64,000 nt of DNA, taken from Agelaius tricolor (taxonomy: Eukaryota > Chordata > Aves > Passeriformes > Icteridae). The notes under the pieces were generated by a model that worked only from the letters and a program-made list of their open reading frames with translations, did no database searches and was not told the DNA's origin. The stretch covers positions 62,001 to 126,000 of the forward strand of contig JALJCS010000037.1 in assembly GCA_023055355.1 (NCBI GenBank). The letters run 5' to 3'. Of this stretch, positions 53,201 through 59,200 are shown in pieces (positions within the stretch are counted from its first letter, which is position 1; each line of letters opens with the position of its first letter). The position numbers were made by a program, and so were the translations under genes.

Positions 53201-56200
53201 AGTGCTATTTCACAACATGCTGCTCTGCTGCAAGAGGCTGTTTAATTAAAAGATTGAGACTGAACTTTTCAAATGGCAGTTTTTTACCCAAATTAACATC
53301 CCATTCTTAAATTCCTTCCAAATTTTCAGCCTGAACCCAAATACATTTATTGCCTCATTCTTAATTTCCTTCTAAATTTTCACCTGAATTTTTTGTTTAG
53401 CATGTCTGTGAATTTCCAGTGAAACTGAAAGAGCTTTAATTAAAACTAAGGTGCTTGAATATCACTTTCTCACTTCAAAAAAAAACCCATACAGCTGCTG
53501 GAGCCAGAGTACCTGGACACTGAGGAGTCTTAAATAAATTCATTTTCCCACCTAACTGTGGAATCACCTGCCCACCTTATTGGGTGGAACACTGAAACAG
53601 AGACTGAATGTGCTGCTTAAGGTAATTCAACAAGTCTGTGGTGGCAAAAATGCTTCAGCCCAAGTCTTTCCAGTCTCAAATATGTAGGATAATGAATAAT
53701 AAGTGACGGAAATCAGGCCAGCAAAGTCTCTATAAAAGATGAATTCCTAAAAAGCTTTTACACACAAGCAATAATCGAGGCAGCTCTGAATGGGGTTCAT
53801 AAATCCAGCCTGCTGCTGGATTTGAGGAGGGAATTCAGCTGTAATTCAGCTTTGGAGTGAGGCAGCTTGGCCCAGAGCCCACAGCAGAGCAATCATTTGA
53901 GGTTTGTGCTCCAGCACAGCCCAGGGCAGGCTCAGAGCAGTGTCAGGGAGCAGCTCGGGGTGCTGTGACCCCCAGATGAAAGTGATGGATTCCAGAGGAA
54001 ACCTGGATTGTGGGAAGCTCAGCTGCCAATCCAGAGCTCCTGGATAAGAGACTAAACACACCCCCAGCAAAATCTGGTGCAAGTTCTTTCAGAGTAAACC
54101 AAAGCACAGCAACAAAATCCTAATGCCACTGTCATATTTTCTGGAAAAATCCCTTTGCCCAGGAGTCCTCTCCTGGGAAGCTGAGAAGGCTCAGAGAAAA
54201 AGGAAAACAATGATTATCTCATTGCTTCTCCTGTGTTTTGCTGTGTTAGAATGTGCTTGGACATTGTTTACCAACAGGTGATTGTTTCATTGGTTTCATG
54301 TGAATTGTTTTGACTTATTGGCCAATCGGGGCCACGCTGTGTCAGGACTCTGGAAAGAGTCACAAGTTTTCATTATTATCTTTTTAGCCTTCTGTCTGTA
54401 TCCTTTCTGTATTCTTTAATATAGTTTAGGATAGTATTTCTTTAATATAATATAGTATCATAAAATAATAAATTAGCCTTCTGAGAACATGGAGTCAGAT
54501 TCATCATTCCTGCCTTCATCTGGGAACCCTGCAAATGCTAAAATCCTAAAAAGCCTCAAGCAGAAGGAGGGAAGAAGGGAGGAAGAATCCAGTCACAGTT
54601 TCTAGTGATTAAAAGTGTGATTATGAAAACAGAGACTCTTGAGATAAAACAGAGCCTTCAGCACCGAGTTCAATGAGTCTGACAGGGTGCATCCAGTGCA
54701 ATCCAGGCAAAGGAAGGTCAGAGACTCATCCTGTCCCTAAAGACTGATGTGGTTTTACCCTAGTGGAAGTGGCCACATCCTGGTGATGAGATAATAGTGG
54801 GAAGTCCAGTCTGGTATGAAGGAAACTGCTGTGACCAGTTCTGGGGCTTGTGTTAGACATCTGAAACTGCTCTGGCAGCTGTGGAGAGAAAAGGGTGTAG
54901 GCTGCCAGCAGTCCTAAAAATTGTAAAAAATAATTGATCTTGATGTGTTCCAACATGGTGAGTCCTGAATTTGGGATTCCACCCACATTCTTGGCAGGGG
55001 AGGAAGATGCTGTGTGGCACAGTTAGATGGGCTGAGTAACAAAAGGTGCAGGATAGCAGCTGCCTCAGGAGCTGTCAGCAACACTTAATTGCTCTATTGC
55101 AATAATTAATTCCATTTACCACTCCCACCTAGAAATTTGGATTCTCCCAAATGTATTCATCATCAATACATCAGTTTTGCTCCTCTTATCTACACACAGG
55201 GTAGGACAGTGCTGAGACCATTAAATGAAAAAAATATCACTGCATGTGTCACATTTGCTCATTTCCCCAGCCACTTCAGCTTCCTTTATCTGCTGAAACA
55301 ATCCAACCTAGCAGCAGGCAGACTTGCATCTGGAAGCTTCCAAGCCTTGTAGCAGAAACTCCATGGAAAATGTGACATGGGACAGCAGCAGCCCCAGGCT
55401 GCTCCGTGGCACGGAGAGCAGAACAATCCCTGGATGTGTTCTCCAGGGCAGGAGGGGTTTCCCTGCTCCCTGGAATGCCTTCTGTGTGAATGATGCTGCT
55501 TGAGAAGGACCCTGAGCCACCCAGCAAGGCTTGGGGGAGCCTGGAGATGGGACCCTGCTCACAGAAGCCCTTTTATGCCTCGTGGTTCCCAGCCCACAAA
55601 AATTAACAAAAGTGTCACTGTGCATAGCTCCCCCCAAACCCTCCAGCATTCACAGGGAAGGGGGAAAAAAACCCTCCCAACTCCTGCTAAATGCTAAAGA
55701 GCTCCAGTCAGAGGAATGACCACTCATTTGAAACTCATTAAGTCTTGGGGTTTCACTGTGTAAAGCAACTTTTTCTGCTTCTGACCTACAGATCCCACTG
55801 TGACCTCTAGCTTGCTGAAAAAGAGCTAAATATTTGAAGTGAAGCCAAGCAAACTGTTTCTTTAAACACTTTTCAGAAATTGGAAAATCTTCCTAATGGG
55901 ATGAGGATACTGGGGAATCTCCCCAGCTGACTGAGCTGCTTGTTTCAGGAGGGAAGCCCTGCATTTTGAAGCAAAGGGAGATTTTTTCCAAGCACAGGCC
56001 AAATGTAACAGGGACATGTTACAATGGGACCTCCCAGTCTTTCAAGCTGCTGTGGTTCACAGGAGGATGGCAAATGCATCCTGAAGCATCAGGGAGTGCA
56101 TGTGTGCTCCCTTCACCCAAATCCATTTGGATTTCCCCCATGGTGTCTCAGAGTTTAAATAAACCAAGAGCAATTACTCAATAAAGCATGTCAGGGCTTT

Positions 56201-59200
56201 TTATTGCTGATTCTGCCTCTGACCTGTGGTGTGGACAGGGATGAAACACTTCTTGTACCAGTGTTTGCTCCCCTGTTGGAGAGGGAGTGACTACCAGTGG
56301 GACCTGGATTATTAAAGTGAATTCCTGAATTATTTAGGTGTTTGGAAAGTCTGCCTGTTGCTCTTTTCCTGCTGTCCTGGGGGCTGAGCAAACAACCAGG
56401 GCCGGGTTGGACAGGGCTTGGAGCAGCCTGGTCTAGAGGAAGGTGCCCTGCCCATGGTGTCAGGTTGGAACAAGATGATCTTCAAGGTCCCTTTCAGCCC
56501 ACACCATCCCACGAGCTGGGCTCCTGTCTGCCATGTGCCTGAGACTTGCTGTTTCCTTCATGCAGAGGCAAACCAGGTAACTGGGATTTCCACAGCCTCA
56601 TCTGGAGGGCAGGGTTTAAGACCAAGTGTCACTCTCACCTCTCTTTTCTGCACACCCCCTCCAACTTTGGGTACTTTGCTGGTCAAACCACACCAGAGGA
56701 ACGAGTCCCAGCTTGTGGTGGATGCAGGTGTGCTGTGCAAAGCCCCTCATGCAGACAGCCCTGGGTGAAGCTCCCAGAGCCTGCAGGGAGGCAGGAGCAA
56801 GCTGCAGTGCTGAAGCAATGATGGATTGCTCCAGTGGGAGCCCTTGGCTGACAGCTCCTTGTAGAGCTTGTTGGCACATCCCTGAGAGCAAATCCCAGCC
56901 CCAGCCTCTGCCTCCCTGGGAGACCCTGAGTTTTGGAGAAATGCAAAAAGCTCAGCACCCGTGGCTTGCACAGAGCTGGGGGTTTCACTCAGTGCCACCA
57001 CTCAGACTTGCCACCATGGCAAAGGTGTCCTGTGACCTGCCTGGCATTTCACATCATATAAAGCAGGGGAGATCCTTCATGGCTAACACTGCCATTCCCT
57101 CAGATCTTACACAGACACCTGATCAGGCACACAGCACATTTATCCAAGAATAAACAGTGTGGACAGACCTATTCCTATGTCTCAAATTCTTTAATGCAGA
57201 CATGAAAGCTGAAAACCATCCTGAAAATCAGCTGGATAGAGACAGAGAAACCCTTCCTGGAGAGCACACATGGCACTACAGCAATATCTCTACAGACTGG
57301 AGAGCTCCTGATAGTGTTATTAGCCACTCCTGGGATAGTGTTATTAGCCATTCCCACTGCAATTTTTAACTCATTTCTCTTGGAGTCCCTGAGGAAATAA
57401 TGAGAAGAAGAAACACCCAGTTTTCACTTGTTAAGAAAATGAAAATTTCCTTTCATAGCTGCAGAGAGGAGAGCACAGGAATAGCCTGAATCTGTCTCAG
57501 TGGGCCCCTGCTGCTGGAGTGATTGGGTGTGCAATTAATTCCATGCTCCTGGAATGGGGATTGGCTTTCAAAAATTGAGAAACTGTAATTTTCAACAAAA
57601 CTACCACACTATCCACTCTGCTACCCTGCCTTGGATTGCTCTTGAATGCTGAGATGTGTCCCAGTCAGAGCCTCTCCCATGCTGTCACAGAGGCTGGGGT
57701 GTGTTTTTGCAAAGCAGGTGGCATTACCTACATGGAGGAGCCACCCTCAGACTACACAGGCAGGTCTGGTGATGAGTACTCATCTGCTGAGAACCAGGAG
57801 ACAGATCCATGGCAGCAGCCAGATTTCCTTACAGACTCTCACCCACCACAGTCTCACTCTCAAGGCAAAGGCTGGCCAGAGATTTCATTTTACCCTGATC
57901 AATATGGGGGGAACAAAGGGAGGAGACAATATGGGGTGGAAATTCTGCACCACACATCAGCATGAGGCGACTTCACAGCTACAGAAAGTCACAAGTCAAA
58001 TGCTGCTGCTGGATTTTCAAATGTGCCAGGCAGCTGTATAAGCATTAATAAGACAGAAATTATACAGAAGTTACAACAAGGGCAATTAATCTCATGCATT
58101 AGGCCAAAAATTGCATTGGTGACAAAAAGATCCCTCCTTTCCTCTGCATCCAGCACTGCAAAACTGCCTGCAATGTTCACCTCTCCTGTGGAGCTCCAAA
58201 CTTGGGCTGTAGCCTGATGGGACACCTCATGGCTCATCCATGGGCTGGTGCAAGAACTCTGCAGCTGCTTTTTTGGAGGATCAGGTTAGGAGAGGTAGAA
58301 CATGACCCCTGCAATGTTGCACGTTTATTTTTAAGTTTTTCAAGCACAACAAAAGCAAAAGATGCAAGAATTCCCCTAAGCCTGTCTAAGTTCCTGGCAG
58401 CTTCACTTTCCAATGAAATCCCTAAATCCCAAAGAGACACAAGAAAAAATTACCAGGAGGAACACTTCCCAAAGCCCAAACAATTCAGGCACAGAGCAGT
58501 CCTGTCTCCAGTGCTCCAGGCCAGACATTCACAGAGTGACCCTTCTGCCCCCTCCCAAAATTAGCACAGCCTCTCTGAAGGGGTCTGAGCCAAGCCAGGC
58601 TCAGCTGTGCTGAGCACTTCCTAACTGGGAACTCTTTCCTGGACCAATTCTCAGCACCTCTGGCAGGGACTGAGCTCAGAAACCCTCTGTTGCTTATTGT
58701 CTTTCAGAGGATCATCTCAAATATAGGATGGAGCACGCCACAGCTGGGGAATAACAGACAATTATGACACAGCCTCCATGATGCTATTTCCTTCAGAAGA
58801 AACTCAAGTGGAATTGGGCTGTGGAGCTGAAATTTGATCACCCATACAGCAAGCAGGGGATGCAGCTGGGGGCTCCAGACCTGCAGTTTAGTTTGCAAAC
58901 CACAGGATTGCCAGAAGTAACAGCAAACAACCCTCATAAGCAATGGGCTGGGGTAGGAACCAACTTCCAGCTTTCATGGGGATGCCAAGAAATGCAAACT
59001 CTGGGCAGTCTACTGATGTGGGAGCAGCTTGGACACTTGTGAGGAAGACATCAGGGCTGATGCTTCACTACAAACAGATTGTCCCATCTGTAAACACAAG
59101 CCTGGTGCTGCCTAACCCCCTCACTCAGCCCAAATCAGCTTTGATTCCCACAGGCCCGGGCTCCAGGGGTCCTGCAGAGCTGCATTTCACTGTTGGAGAA

